From contig NZ_JAKRNJ010000003.1 of assembly GCF_022346925.1 (NCBI RefSeq), forward strand, positions 186,001-250,000: a DNA stretch of 64,000 nucleotides, read 5' to 3'. Of the stretch, positions 25,154 to 33,257 are shown piece by piece (position 1 is the first letter of the stretch; the number at the start of each line of letters is the position of its first letter). The position numbers and the translations under genes are program-made. The notes under the pieces are model-generated. The model was not told the DNA's origin and searched no databases. It saw only the letters and a list, made by a program, of their open reading frames with translations. The DNA is from Microvirga sp. ACRRW. GTDB taxonomy: Bacteria > Pseudomonadota > Alphaproteobacteria > Rhizobiales > Beijerinckiaceae.

Positions 25154-26226
25154 AAATTCCCTTTGATGGTTCCGCGACCCGCTGTTGCGACCTTCGGCAA
25201 CTGTTCACTTCGCTCGTACCAGCCCTGGCTGCGATTCACGATCCACACGACCGAGAGCATCACGGGCACCTCGATCAGGACGCCGACGACCGTCGCCAAT
25301 GCCGCCCCCGAGTTGAATCCGAACAGGCTGATGGCTGCTGCGACCGCGAGTTCGAAGAAGTTGCTGGCGCCGATCAGGGCGGAAGGACCAGCCACACAAT
25401 GCTGCTCGCCTGCAATCCGGTTCAGGAGGTAAGCGAGCCCCGAATTGAAATAGACCTGGATCAGGATCGGTACAGCCAGCATGGCGATGACGAGGGGCTG
25501 CGCGAGGATCTGCTCACCCTGGAAGCCGAACAGCAGTACGAGTGTTGCGAGCAGAGACACCAACGACAGTGGCTGAAGAATTCGCAGCAAGCGCAAAAGA
25601 GCCGCTTCGCTACCCTGTGCGAGCAGGCGCCCGCGCAGAACCTGGGCGAGGATCACCGGGATGACGATGTAGAGCACGACCGAAAGCAGGAGCGTGTCCC
25701 ATGGTACCGTGATCGCGGACAGTCCGAGCAGCAAGCCGACGATGGGCGCGAAGGCCACGACCATGATGATATCGTTGAGCGCCACCTGTGACAGCGTGAA
25801 ATGTGGCTCTCCCTTCGTCAGATGACTCCACACGAACACCATCGCCGTACAGGGCGCCGCCGCGAGAATGATGAGGCCTGCGATGTAGGAGTTGATCTGG
25901 TCGGCGGGCAGATAGGGCTTGAACACGTAGCCGATGAAGAACCAACCGAGCGCCGCCATCGAGAACGGCTTGACGGCCCAGTTGATGAACAGCGTCACGC
26001 CGATGCCGCGCCAATGTTCGCGTACCCGTCCGAGCGATGCGAAGTCGATCTTGATCAGCATCGGAATGATCATGAGCCAGATCAGGGCGGCGACAGGCAG
26101 ATTGACCTTCGCGATCTCCAGCGCACCGATAGCATGGAATAGCCCCGGGAAGGCATGGCCGAGAGCAATGCCGGCCACGATGCACAGGGCAACCCAAACG
26201 GTCAGGTAGCGTTCGAAGACGGACAT
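25150..26226 (-). CDS. acr3: ACR3-family arsenite efflux transporter
   Basis: The 358-residue, ten-TM protein is an ACR3 arsenite permease: the ATP-independent inner-membrane exporter that uses the proton gradient. The conserved TM4 cysteine is in LAAAPCTAMVFVWSHL, and the TM9 region (AGPSALIGASNFFELAVA) is typical. It is the last gene of arsR-arsC-acr3, 8 bp after arsC. Its 3' end meets the small basic protein gene of the kinase unit head on. Confidence 0.92.
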   Translation of the reverse strand: MSVFERYLTVWVALCIVAGIALGHAFPGLFHAIGALEIAKVNLPVAALIWLMIIPMLIKIDFASLGRVREHWRGIGVTLFINWAVKPFSMAALGWFFIGYVFKPYLPADQINSYIAGLIILAAAPCTAMVFVWSHLTKGEPHFTLSQVALNDIIMVVAFAPIVGLLLGLSAITVPWDTLLLSVVLYIVIPVILAQVLRGRLLAQGSEAALLRLLRILQPLSLVSLLATLVLLFGFQGEQILAQPLVIAMLAVPILIQVYFNSGLAYLLNRIAGEQHCVAGPSALIGASNFFELAVAAAISLFGFNSGAALATVVGVLIEVPVMLSVVWIVNRSQGWYERSEQLPKVATAGRGTIKGNF

Positions 26227-26234
26227 ATTGAGCC

Positions 26235-26777
26235 TCAGGCGGAGCGGCGGTCAAAAGGGAGCACGGCGCTGGAGGTTGCGCCCTCGAGGCGGCCGATCTC
26301 CCGCAGCTGATGGGTCAGGGCGATCCCGTCGAGGCTTGCCATCGGCAGAGCGAGGAGGGCGGAGATCCGGTTCTTGAGAAACTTGAAGGCTTGGACAAAG
26401 GCCCGCTCCCGTTCGATGTCGGTGCCGACGACGGCTGCGGGATCCTCGATACCCCAATGCGCGGAAGCAGGGTGGCCGGGCCATATAGGGCAAGCCTCGC
26501 CGGCGGCGCTGTCGCAGACGGTGAAGATGAAATCCATTACGGGCGCGTTGGGCCCGGTGAATTCGTCCCAGCTTTTCGAACGGTAGCCATCGGTCGGGTA
26601 GTCGAAGCTGCCGAGGACCTTCAGCGCTAGCGGATTGACCGTGCCCTTCGGCTGGCTGCCGGCCGAGAACGCGTTGAAGCGGCCGGCGCCGTCCTTGCGC
26701 AGGATCCCCTCGGCCAGGATCGAGCGAGCGGTGTTGCCCGTGCAGAGGAACAGGACGTTGTAGGGACGGTCAGCCAT
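26235..26777 (-). CDS. arsC: Arsenate reductase, thioredoxin-coupled type
   Basis: The 180-residue protein has the low-molecular-weight phosphatase fold. The P-loop FLCTGNTARS (CX5R) holds the nucleophilic Cys. TVCDSAAGEACP holds two cysteines seven residues apart, as in the C82/C89 relay of the thioredoxin-linked arsenate reductase. It reduces arsenate to arsenite for export by Acr3. It overlaps arsR by 8 nt. The C-terminal ~45 residues extend beyond the minimal ~130-residue enzyme. Confidence 0.92.
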   Translation of the reverse strand: MADRPYNVLFLCTGNTARSILAEGILRKDGAGRFNAFSAGSQPKGTVNPLALKVLGSFDYPTDGYRSKSWDEFTGPNAPVMDFIFTVCDSAAGEACPIWPGHPASAHWGIEDPAAVVGTDIERERAFVQAFKFLKNRISALLALPMASLDGIALTHQLREIGRLEGATSSAVLPFDRRSA

Positions 26778-27129
26778 GGGCAGCTTCCTTCTTAGGCGTA
26801 CAGCAGGGCATGAGGGCTTCGACCAGCGGTGCGCACACTTCGGCGCGCCCGCCGCAGCAATCCTGAAGCAGGAAGGTCACAACCTTCCGGACCTGATCGA
26901 GATTGGCACGATAGATGATCGAGCGGCTCCGGCGCTCCGATTGGACCAATTCCGCACGCGAAAGGATGCCCAAGTGCGAGGACATGGTGTTTTGCGGCAC
27001 GGCCAGCTCCCGGGCGATGTCGCCGGCAGGAAGACCGTCGGGCTCATGCTTCACCAGGAGGCGGAACACGTCCAGGCGGGTCGCCTGGGCCAGGGCTGCG
27101 AGAGCAAGGATGACGTTCTCTGATTCCAT
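26770..27129 (-). CDS. arsR: ArsR arsenite-responsive repressor
   Basis: The 119-residue winged-helix repressor has AVPQNTMSSHLGILSRAELV as its recognition region and SERRSRSIIYRA as its wing. The C-terminal LLQDCCGGRAEVCAPL matches the CC...C arsenite site of Acidithiobacillus ferrooxidans-type ArsR, distinct from the ELCVCDL site of plasmid R773. A further CC pair lies near the end. It heads the arsR-arsC-acr3 operon, and a putative operator covers its start codon. Confidence 0.92.
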   Translation of the reverse strand: MESENVILALAALAQATRLDVFRLLVKHEPDGLPAGDIARELAVPQNTMSSHLGILSRAELVQSERRSRSIIYRANLDQVRKVVTFLLQDCCGGRAEVCAPLVEALMPCCTPKKEAAHG

Positions 27130-27147
27130 ATATCGAGACTTATGGAA
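27124..27147. promoter_or_regulatory. Inverted repeat at the arsR start, probable ArsR operator
   Basis: TTCCATA and TATGGAA flank a 10-bp spacer and include the arsR start codon (27127-27129). Position and symmetry suggest autoregulation. Confidence 0.5.
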
Positions 27148-27236
27148 TTATTGGGTTGAGGTCAAGAATGGATTGCTGGTGGCGTTTAGAATGGGTAGCG
27201 GTGACCGAGCGGTGGTTCTCCAAGTCATTGCGTGAT

Positions 27237-27257
27237 CTGGGGTAAAAAATACCCTAG
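27237..27257. promoter_or_regulatory. AbiE operator copy 1
   Basis: CTGGGG followed by TAAAAAATACCCTAG is, in inverted orientation, an 18/20 match to the second copy at 27311-27330. AbiEi antitoxins of known systems bind inverted repeats upstream of their operons. Confidence 0.6.
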
Positions 27258-27294
27258 TCAGAACATTCGACGGAATAATTCGAGAGAGATAATC

Positions 27295-27330
27295 TTGACA
27301 TTGCAAAAATTAGGGCATTTTATACCCCAG
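27295..27330 (+). promoter_or_regulatory. abiE promoter with overlapping operator copy 2
   Basis: TTGACA (27295-27300) is followed after 18 bp by TTTATA (27319-27324). The second operator copy (27311-27330, TAGGGCATTTTATACCCCAG) covers the -10, so binding of AbiEi would block the polymerase. The start codon is 20 bp further on. Confidence 0.6.
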
Positions 27331-27343
27331 AAAGGGCAATGAA

Positions 27344-28174
27344 ATGGTTGGCTCCAAGGGAAAGGTAGAACGCTTCGCAGCAGCGCATCCTGTGTTTACG
27401 CGCGAGATGTTTCGATCGGATCTGTTCCCTGAACAGCCCTTATCTTCTGCCGATTCTCTGCTGCGGTATCACACGGCCAGTGGGCGATTCAAACACGTGG
27501 CTCCCGGCGTTTACGCCGTCGTGCCTGCTCATCTGAGACATATGTCTTTCCAGCCTGATAGGTATCTGGTCGCTTCGATGATCAGGGCCGACGGGGTTAT
27601 TGCGTTCCACTCGGCTCTCGATCTTCACGGCCTGGCCTATTCTGACGCGAGCGAGATCCTCGTCCTCAGCCATAGCCGTCCCGGCGCAGTCAAAACGGAA
27701 ATCGGTACCGTTCGCTTCGTCATGTACCCAGCGGCTCTGAGGCGGCAGCACAGCGAAAGGGACGGAGTAACAACGCTTGACCGGCGCGGCCTTGACGTGG
27801 CGATAACGGGTCTTGAACGCACTCTCGTCGATTGTCTGGAATATCCTGATTACGCTGGCGGAATCGAGGAGCTGGCCCATGCCCTCAATGCAGTCGAAGC
27901 CATAGACAGCGAGTTCCTGGTCGAGATGACTCTGAGGCGACGAAGCCGTGTCCTCGCAGGAATGGTGGGCTGGTGGCTTGAAACTCGGTCGCAGGACTTC
28001 CTGGTGGACCCTAGGCTTCTGGACCGCCTCCGCGCAGAGATGCCGAGCAGCATGAGACCCGTCCTAGGCACGTCAGCTGAAAATGGATACGCCGTGCCAT
28101 CATGGCGCATCTTGCTTCCCGAGCTGATCGCCAATCCCAGATTCGAAGACGTTCCACAGGGACCTGCCTTCTGA
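27344..28174 (+). CDS. abiEi: AbiEi antitoxin and repressor (type IV toxin-antitoxin)
   Basis: The 276-residue product has an N-terminal winged-helix region (DSLLRYHTASGRFKHVAPGVYAVV) and the C-terminal antitoxin domain typical of AbiEi (LERTLVDCLEYPDYAGGIEELAHAL). AbiEi opposes the toxin without stable complex formation and represses the operon through upstream inverted repeats, two of which are visible. Its TGA overlaps the toxin ATG (TGATG). The length is normal for full-length AbiEi. Confidence 0.88.
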   Translation: MVGSKGKVERFAAAHPVFTREMFRSDLFPEQPLSSADSLLRYHTASGRFKHVAPGVYAVVPAHLRHMSFQPDRYLVASMIRADGVIAFHSALDLHGLAYSDASEILVLSHSRPGAVKTEIGTVRFVMYPAALRRQHSERDGVTTLDRRGLDVAITGLERTLVDCLEYPDYAGGIEELAHALNAVEAIDSEFLVEMTLRRRSRVLAGMVGWWLETRSQDFLVDPRLLDRLRAEMPSSMRPVLGTSAENGYAVPSWRILLPELIANPRFEDVPQGPAF

Positions 28175-29169
28175 TGATATCCATTGAACGCCTCGAAAAA
28201 ATCGCAGCCGAAACCTCGTTCCAGCCGGCCACGGTCGAGCGGGTGATCCGGTTGATCGATGCATTGGATCGCATCAACCGTGATCCGTTTCTCGGCTCGC
28301 GGTTTGCCCTGAAGGGCGGTACCGCCCTCAATCTTTTCTACCTCGCGCTTGATCGCCTGTCCGTCGACATCGACCTGAACTACGTCGGCTCATTGGATCG
28401 GGAGCAGATGCTTGAAGACAAGAAGAAAGCAGAGCAGGCGATCACGAGCCTGATGCGGCGTCTCGGCTACTCGGAACAGCGGGTTCCGGACCAGGACCAT
28501 GCCGGCGGCAAGTGGATCTTCAGGTACGGATCCGCCTTTGGTCAGCGCGGAACGCTCGAGATTGACACGAACTATCTCTACCGCGCGCCTTTCTTCGGCA
28601 CCCAGCAAATGGCCAGCGCGGAACTTGGAGGATATCGGGCTACGGACATCAAGATCGTGGATCTCAACGAGATCGCCGCCGGTAAGCTTGTCGCCCTCGT
28701 GACCCGACGAGCGTCACGAGACCTATATGATACCTGGCGGCTGCTCGACCGAAATGATCTCGATTGGGATAAGATCAAGGCCGGAACCCTCGCGATCGGC
28801 GCGGCATCCCGCGATTACGATTGGCGTAATGCATCGCTGGATACCTACGAACTCGATTATCAGGAACTGCAAGCGAAGTTGATCAGCGTTATACGGCAAG
28901 ACGCACTTACGGGCTTCGAGGAGCCTCGGCAGTGGGCCCAGACCATTCTTGAAACATGTAAGGATAGGCTCGCTGGCCTGTTTACTTTCTCCGACGGGGA
29001 GCGCGCGTTCCTGGATGCTGTCTACGAGGAGGGGCGGATCGATACATCGACGCTTCCTGTCGACGACAATATCAAACGCCAGATAGAGGCCTTTCCGGCT
29101 CTTCGGTGGAAGGCCCACAATGTGGCCGAGTTTCGGAAATCGACCAGGAACTCAAGCCATTCTCCATAA
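28174..29169 (+). CDS. abiEii: AbiEii nucleotidyltransferase toxin
   Basis: The 331-residue product carries the AbiEii/DUF1814 nucleotidyltransferase signature: FALKGGTALNLFYLAL, then RLSVDIDLNYVG with the DxD metal site. A Lys-containing motif (AAGKLVALVTRRASRDLYD) follows. Related toxins transfer nucleotides to tRNA or otherwise block growth, and AbiE systems can abort phage infection. The start is coupled to abiEi. The catalytic residues look intact. Confidence 0.9.
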   Translation: MISIERLEKIAAETSFQPATVERVIRLIDALDRINRDPFLGSRFALKGGTALNLFYLALDRLSVDIDLNYVGSLDREQMLEDKKKAEQAITSLMRRLGYSEQRVPDQDHAGGKWIFRYGSAFGQRGTLEIDTNYLYRAPFFGTQQMASAELGGYRATDIKIVDLNEIAAGKLVALVTRRASRDLYDTWRLLDRNDLDWDKIKAGTLAIGAASRDYDWRNASLDTYELDYQELQAKLISVIRQDALTGFEEPRQWAQTILETCKDRLAGLFTFSDGERAFLDAVYEEGRIDTSTLPVDDNIKRQIEAFPALRWKAHNVAEFRKSTRNSSHSP

Positions 29170-29268
29170 CACCTGAGAGGCCAAGCAATTTCCGTTAAGG
29201 TTTTTGTGGCGACATAATCGGCCCTTATGTGGCGCATGGCGACAAAAAGAGCAGTTCGGTCCATCGTA

Positions 29269-29304
29269 AGTAGTCCTCAGACCCAGAGTAGTCCTCAGAC
29301 CCAG
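29269..29304. repeat. Tandem duplication of an 18-bp unit
   Basis: AGTAGTCCTCAGACCCAG occurs twice head to tail between abiEii and cadR. It has no spacer and only two copies, so it is a simple slippage duplication rather than an array. Confidence 0.8.
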
Positions 29305-29316
29305 CGCATGGTTTCG

Positions 29317-29733
29317 CTAATGCTGATGATGCTGACATTGACCATGATCGGCCAGGACCTCGATGATTCGGCATTCGGAGATGCGTCGGTGATCACAGGC
29401 CACCATGGCCTCAAGCTCATCGCGCAAGGCCGTCAGACGGGCGATCTTATCGTTGATCTCGGCAAGATGAGTCTTGGTGATGCCATGGACTTCGCCGCAG
29501 GAACGGTCGGGATCGCCCGCGAGGTCCAGGAGTTGCCGGATCGCCTCGACCTCAAAACCCAGCTCGCGGGCATGGCGGATGAAGTTGAGCCTCCGAACGT
29601 CCTCAGGTCTGTACCGTCGTTGCTGGCCTTCGGTCCGGATCGGCTCGGCCAGGAGGCCGATCTGCTCGTAGTACCGGATGGTGGGTATTTTCACCTGGGT
29701 CTGCCGCGACAGCTCGCCAATCGTCAGGGACAT
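29317..29733 (-). CDS. cadR: MerR-family Cd/Zn/Pb-responsive regulator (CadR/ZntR-like)
   Basis: The 138-residue MerR protein starts with the canonical LTIGELSRQTQVKIPTIRYYE HTH. It has the metal-site cysteine in PDRSCGEVHGITKTHL, and a second ACDH...SEC region. The His-rich tail GQCQHHQH is typical of CadR. It is divergent from the P-type ATPase gene, with a MerR-type promoter between. It should activate cadA by untwisting a 19-bp spacer promoter when Cd or Zn binds. Confidence 0.88.
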   Translation of the reverse strand: MSLTIGELSRQTQVKIPTIRYYEQIGLLAEPIRTEGQQRRYRPEDVRRLNFIRHARELGFEVEAIRQLLDLAGDPDRSCGEVHGITKTHLAEINDKIARLTALRDELEAMVACDHRRISECRIIEVLADHGQCQHHQH

Positions 29734-29745
29734 CGAAAAAACCTC

Positions 29746-29776
29746 TTGAACCTCTAGCCGCTAGAGGATGTAGCCT
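29746..29776 (+). promoter_or_regulatory. MerR-type promoter of cadA with CadR operator
   Basis: TTGAAC (-35, 29746-29751) and TAGCCT (-10, 29771-29776) are separated by 19 bp. A palindrome CCTCTAG-CCG-CTAGAGG (29751-29767) lies in the spacer. The over-long spacer with a centred palindrome is the hallmark of MerR-activated promoters. Confidence 0.75.
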
Positions 29777-29806
29777 CCGGACGAATCGATGTGAAGAGGT
29801 TTTGTC

Positions 29807-32110
29807 ATGTGTGAGGCCTGCAATCTGCCCGGCGCCCCGGAAGGCGAGCCGGAATCCGTACCTGCCAAGACGCAGCGCACCCGTTACCGGGTCTCCGGAA
29901 TGGATTGTGCATCGTGCGCGGCCAAGATCGACAATGCCTTGAAGCGTGTGCCCGGCGTGTCGGAGGTCAACGTCTCGGTTCCGGCGGGCACCGTGACCGT
30001 CATTCACGATGACACGGTCATTCTCGATACCCTCGCCAAGCAGATCGGAACTCTCGGCTTCAAGGTGACGGGGCAGGAACCCGCAGGCTCCCAGGCATCT
30101 GCGCCGAAGACCGAACACGCTCATGATCATCAGCACGGACCAGGCTGCGGTCATGAACATCACAAGGATGGCGACAAGCATGACCATGGTGCCGAGGCTT
30201 CCGCCGGCCTGCATGGCCATCTGCATGATCACGGTCCGAGCGAAGGGCCGTGGTGGCGAAGCCAGCGTGGTCTCCTGACCATCGCTTGTGGCGTGGCGCT
30301 CGTGGCGGCCTATGCCATCGGCCAGATGGCGCCCGCGACCGAGCGCTGGGCCTTCCTGCTCGCGATGGCGGTCGGCCTGGTGCCGATTGCCCGGCGCGCG
30401 CTCATCGCAGCCCGCTTCGGCACACCGTTCTCCATCGAGATGCTCATGAGCATCGCCGCCGTCGGCGCCGTCATCATCGGCGCCACCGAGGAAGCGGCTG
30501 CGGTCGTCTTCCTGTTCCTCGTCGGCGAGCTTCTGGAAGGCGTCGCTGCCGGGCGTGCGCGCGCCAGCATCCAGGGATTGATCAAGCTCGTGCCCAAGAC
30601 CGCGCTGCTCGAGCGCGACGGCAAGACCGAGGAGGTTCAAGCCGAAACTCTCGCGATCGGTGCGATCATCCTGATCCGCCCGGGCGACCGGGTGCCCGCC
30701 GACGGCGAAATCGTATCCGGCGAGAGCGCCGTCGACGAAGCGCCTGTGACCGGCGAGAGCACGCCCAAGCGCAAAGGCGTCGACGACACGGTCTTCGCCG
30801 GCACGATCAACGGCGACGGCGCGCTGCGCGTGCGCGTTACCGCAGCTGCGCAGGACAACACCATCGCGCGCATCGTGCGCCTCGTCGAGGAAGCGCAGGA
30901 GAGCAAGGCGCCGACGGAACGCTTCATCGACCGCTTCTCGCGCTACTACACGCCCGCCGTCCTCGTCGTCGGCGCTCTCGTCGCCGTCGTGCCGCCGCTC
31001 GTCGTCGGCGCCTCCTGGGGCGAGTGGGTTTACAAGGGCTTGGCGATCCTGTTGATCGGCTGCCCATGCGCGCTCGTCATCTCGACGCCCGCCGCCATTG
31101 CCGCCGGCCTGTCGGCCGGCGCCCGGCGTGGCCTGTTGATGAAGGGTGGCGCCGTGCTGGAGAGCCTCGGCAAGATCACCATGGCGGCCTTCGACAAGAC
31201 GGGCACGCTCACCGAAGGCAAGCCCAAGGTTACCGACGTGATCCCCGTCGGACGGTCCGAGCGTGAGGTGCTGTCTTTGGCTGCTGCGCTGGAAACGGGA
31301 TCGAGCCATCCGCTGGCCACCGCCATTCTGGCGAAGGCCGCCGAGATCAATGTTCCGGTTCCGCCCGCCGCGAACGGCGCCGCCGTCGGCGGTAAGGGTG
31401 TGACGGGCAACGTCGGCGGCGTGTCGCTGTTCCTCGGCTCGCCTAAGGCGGCAAGCGAGAAGGTTGCGCTCGATCCGGAGCAGACGGCGCGCATCGCCGC
31501 GCTCAACGACGAGGGCAAGACCGTATCGGTGCTTCTCGCCAACGATCAGGTAGCCGGGCTGATCGCCATGCGCGACGAACCGCGCGCCGATGCCAAGGAA
31601 GGGCTTGAGGCCCTGAACAATGCCGGGGTGAAGTCCCTGATGGTCACCGGCGACAACCGCCGCACGGCCGAAGCCATTGCCGCCGGACTCGGCATCGAGC
31701 CACGCGCTGAACTGCTGCCGCAAGACAAGCAGGCCATCGTCCGCGATCTTCAGGCCAAAGGACAGGTGGTCGCCAAGATCGGCGACGGCATCAACGACGC
31801 TCCAGGCCTTGCTGCCGCCGATGTTGGTATCGCCATGGGCGGGGGCACCGACGTGGCGCTCGAGACCGCCGACGCCGCTGTTCTGCATGGGCGCGTGACG
31901 GACGTGGCGCGCATGGTGCGCCTGTCCCGCGACACCATGGCCAACATCCGCCAGAACATCACCATCTCGCTCGGCCTCAAGGCCGTGTTCCTGGTGACCA
32001 CCATTCTCGGCATCACGGGCCTTTGGCCTGCGATCCTGGCGGATACAGGCGCGACGGTGCTGGTGACCGCCAACGCCATGCGCCTGCTCGGCGCCGGAGG
32101 GCGAGTGTGA
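29807..32110 (+). CDS. cadA: P1B-type Cd/Zn/Pb-exporting ATPase (CadA/ZntA)
   Basis: The 767-residue heavy-metal ATPase has an N-terminal HMA domain with SGMDCASC (residues ~31-38). A His-rich linker (~105-145, many H and D) is followed by eight TM segments with the CPC ion site in LIGCPCALVISTP. The phosphorylation motif is [11 protein letters not shown] and the hinge is GDGINDAPGLA. It pumps Cd, Zn or Pb out of the cytoplasm. It is divergent from cadR and its TGA overlaps the lspA ATG, so cadA-lspA-ICMT are coupled. Confidence 0.92.
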   Translation: MCEACNLPGAPEGEPESVPAKTQRTRYRVSGMDCASCAAKIDNALKRVPGVSEVNVSVPAGTVTVIHDDTVILDTLAKQIGTLGFKVTGQEPAGSQASAPKTEHAHDHQHGPGCGHEHHKDGDKHDHGAEASAGLHGHLHDHGPSEGPWWRSQRGLLTIACGVALVAAYAIGQMAPATERWAFLLAMAVGLVPIARRALIAARFGTPFSIEMLMSIAAVGAVIIGATEEAAAVVFLFLVGELLEGVAAGRARASIQGLIKLVPKTALLERDGKTEEVQAETLAIGAIILIRPGDRVPADGEIVSGESAVDEAPVTGESTPKRKGVDDTVFAGTINGDGALRVRVTAAAQDNTIARIVRLVEEAQESKAPTERFIDRFSRYYTPAVLVVGALVAVVPPLVVGASWGEWVYKGLAILLIGCPCALVISTPAAIAAGLSAGARRGLLMKGGAVLESLGKITMAAFDKTGTLTEGKPKVTDVIPVGRSEREVLSLAAALETGSSHPLATAILAKAAEINVPVPPAANGAAVGGKGVTGNVGGVSLFLGSPKAASEKVALDPEQTARIAALNDEGKTVSVLLANDQVAGLIAMRDEPRADAKEGLEALNNAGVKSLMVTGDNRRTAEAIAAGLGIEPRAELLPQDKQAIVRDLQAKGQVVAKIGDGINDAPGLAAADVGIAMGGGTDVALETADAAVLHGRVTDVARMVRLSRDTMANIRQNITISLGLKAVFLVTTILGITGLWPAILADTGATVLVTANAMRLLGAGGRV

Positions 32111-32601
32111 TGACGGTCGCTTCCCGGATCGGTCTCCTGCTGGTCGTCACGCTGCCGATCATGGTGCTCGACCAGGTGACGAAGGCACTCGCCCGTGCCT
32201 TTCTGTCTTCGGGCGACGCCATCGTGGTCCTGCCCTTCATGAACCTGAGGCTCAGCTTCAATCGGGGGATCAGCTTCGGTTTTCTCCCGGCTGACGGAGA
32301 ATGGGGTGTGCGCGCGCTCATCGGCATCACCGCGCTCATTGCCGTCGGATTGGCTATCTGGAGCGTCAGGACACGTAACAGGCATGAGGGCGCGGCCCTC
32401 TCGCTGATCGTCAGCGGTGCCGTCGGCAACCTGATCGACCGCGTGAAGGACAGGATGGTGACCGACTTCATCGATCTCCATGTGGCCGACTATCACTGGC
32501 CGACGTTCAACGTGGCGGACATCGCCATCACGGTCGGGGCAACCTGGCTCGTCGCGGATAGTTTCGGCATTGGAGCCCGGCGCCGCCGGGAGGCCGCTTG
32601 A
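32110..32601 (+). CDS. lspA: Lipoprotein signal peptidase (LspA), metal-cluster copy
   Basis: The 163-residue, four-TM aspartic peptidase has the two catalytic blocks GNLIDRVKDRMVTDFIDLH and FNVADIAI. It cleaves lipoprotein signal peptides ahead of the lipidated cysteine. Its start overlaps the cadA stop, as in pbr/cad clusters where an LspA homologue (PbrC) accompanies the metal ATPase. It is probably an accessory paralogue of the housekeeping enzyme; the housekeeping copy is not in the window. Confidence 0.88.
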   Translation: MTVASRIGLLLVVTLPIMVLDQVTKALARAFLSSGDAIVVLPFMNLRLSFNRGISFGFLPADGEWGVRALIGITALIAVGLAIWSVRTRNRHEGAALSLIVSGAVGNLIDRVKDRMVTDFIDLHVADYHWPTFNVADIAITVGATWLVADSFGIGARRRREAA

Positions 32602-33236
32602 TGCCGCCAGCCATCCTGCCCATCCTGCTCCTCGTGGCACTCGGGATCGCCTTCATGATGCTCACGCGACGTGTTGCGCGACGCATCGGCCGCTCGCCGG
32701 ATCATTTCGGCACCACCGACAGCGCTCACGACTTCGTCGGGCGTGTCTATCGCATCGGCGGAGCGGGCCTGTTCGTGTTCCTGCTCATGCGCAGCATCGT
32801 TCCGAATGTCGATGCCGCGGCCGGATTGATTTCCATCCTGTCGCGCCCCGCCGTTGCCTGGTCCGGTTTCATGGTCATGGTGATGGGCAGCGCTGTCATT
32901 GTCGTTGCCCAGGTCCAGATGGGAGCGTCCTGGCGCATCGGTCTCGATCAGGATCGGACGGGGCTTGTGACGACGGGCCTGTTCGCATGGTCGCGCAATC
33001 CGACATTCCTCGGCATGATGGCTGTCGTGCTCGGCGCATTTTTGATGGTTCCGACAACCGTCACGAGCGCAGTGCTTGCCGCATGTTGGGTCGCGTTCTC
33101 GGTACAGATCCGGATGGAGGAGGAGCATCTGCTGCGCATGCACGGCAGCGATTATGATGCATATCGCGCCGCCGCTCCGCGCTGGATCGGCCGCTCGGTC
33201 AAGGCCTCGTGCGTTGCAGCCGATGCGGATGCATGA
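32601..33236 (+). CDS. Isoprenylcysteine carboxyl methyltransferase-like membrane protein
   Basis: The 211-residue polytopic protein has the ICMT/PEMT-like C-terminal signature. GLVTTGLFAWSRNPTFLGMM is the SAM-site RNP motif, and IRMEEEHLLRMHGSDYDAYRAAAPRW ends the domain. The ATG overlaps the lspA stop (TGATG). The bacterial substrate is unknown; related genes frequently ride in heavy-metal clusters. Confidence 0.82.
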   Translation: MPPAILPILLLVALGIAFMMLTRRVARRIGRSPDHFGTTDSAHDFVGRVYRIGGAGLFVFLLMRSIVPNVDAAAGLISILSRPAVAWSGFMVMVMGSAVIVVAQVQMGASWRIGLDQDRTGLVTTGLFAWSRNPTFLGMMAVVLGAFLMVPTTVTSAVLAACWVAFSVQIRMEEEHLLRMHGSDYDAYRAAAPRWIGRSVKASCVAADADA

Positions 33237-33257
33237 ACCAACAAGGAATGTGTTTCG

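Noticed and set aside
29269-29304. Possible CRISPR-like repeat
   Set aside because: It has only two adjacent copies with no spacer and no cas gene, so it is a simple tandem duplication.
29603-31888. A 761-codon minus-strand open frame opposite cadA
   Set aside because: It is antisense to a P-type ATPase with intact motifs; its His/Asp/Arg-rich product is typical of the mirror reading of GC-rich genes.
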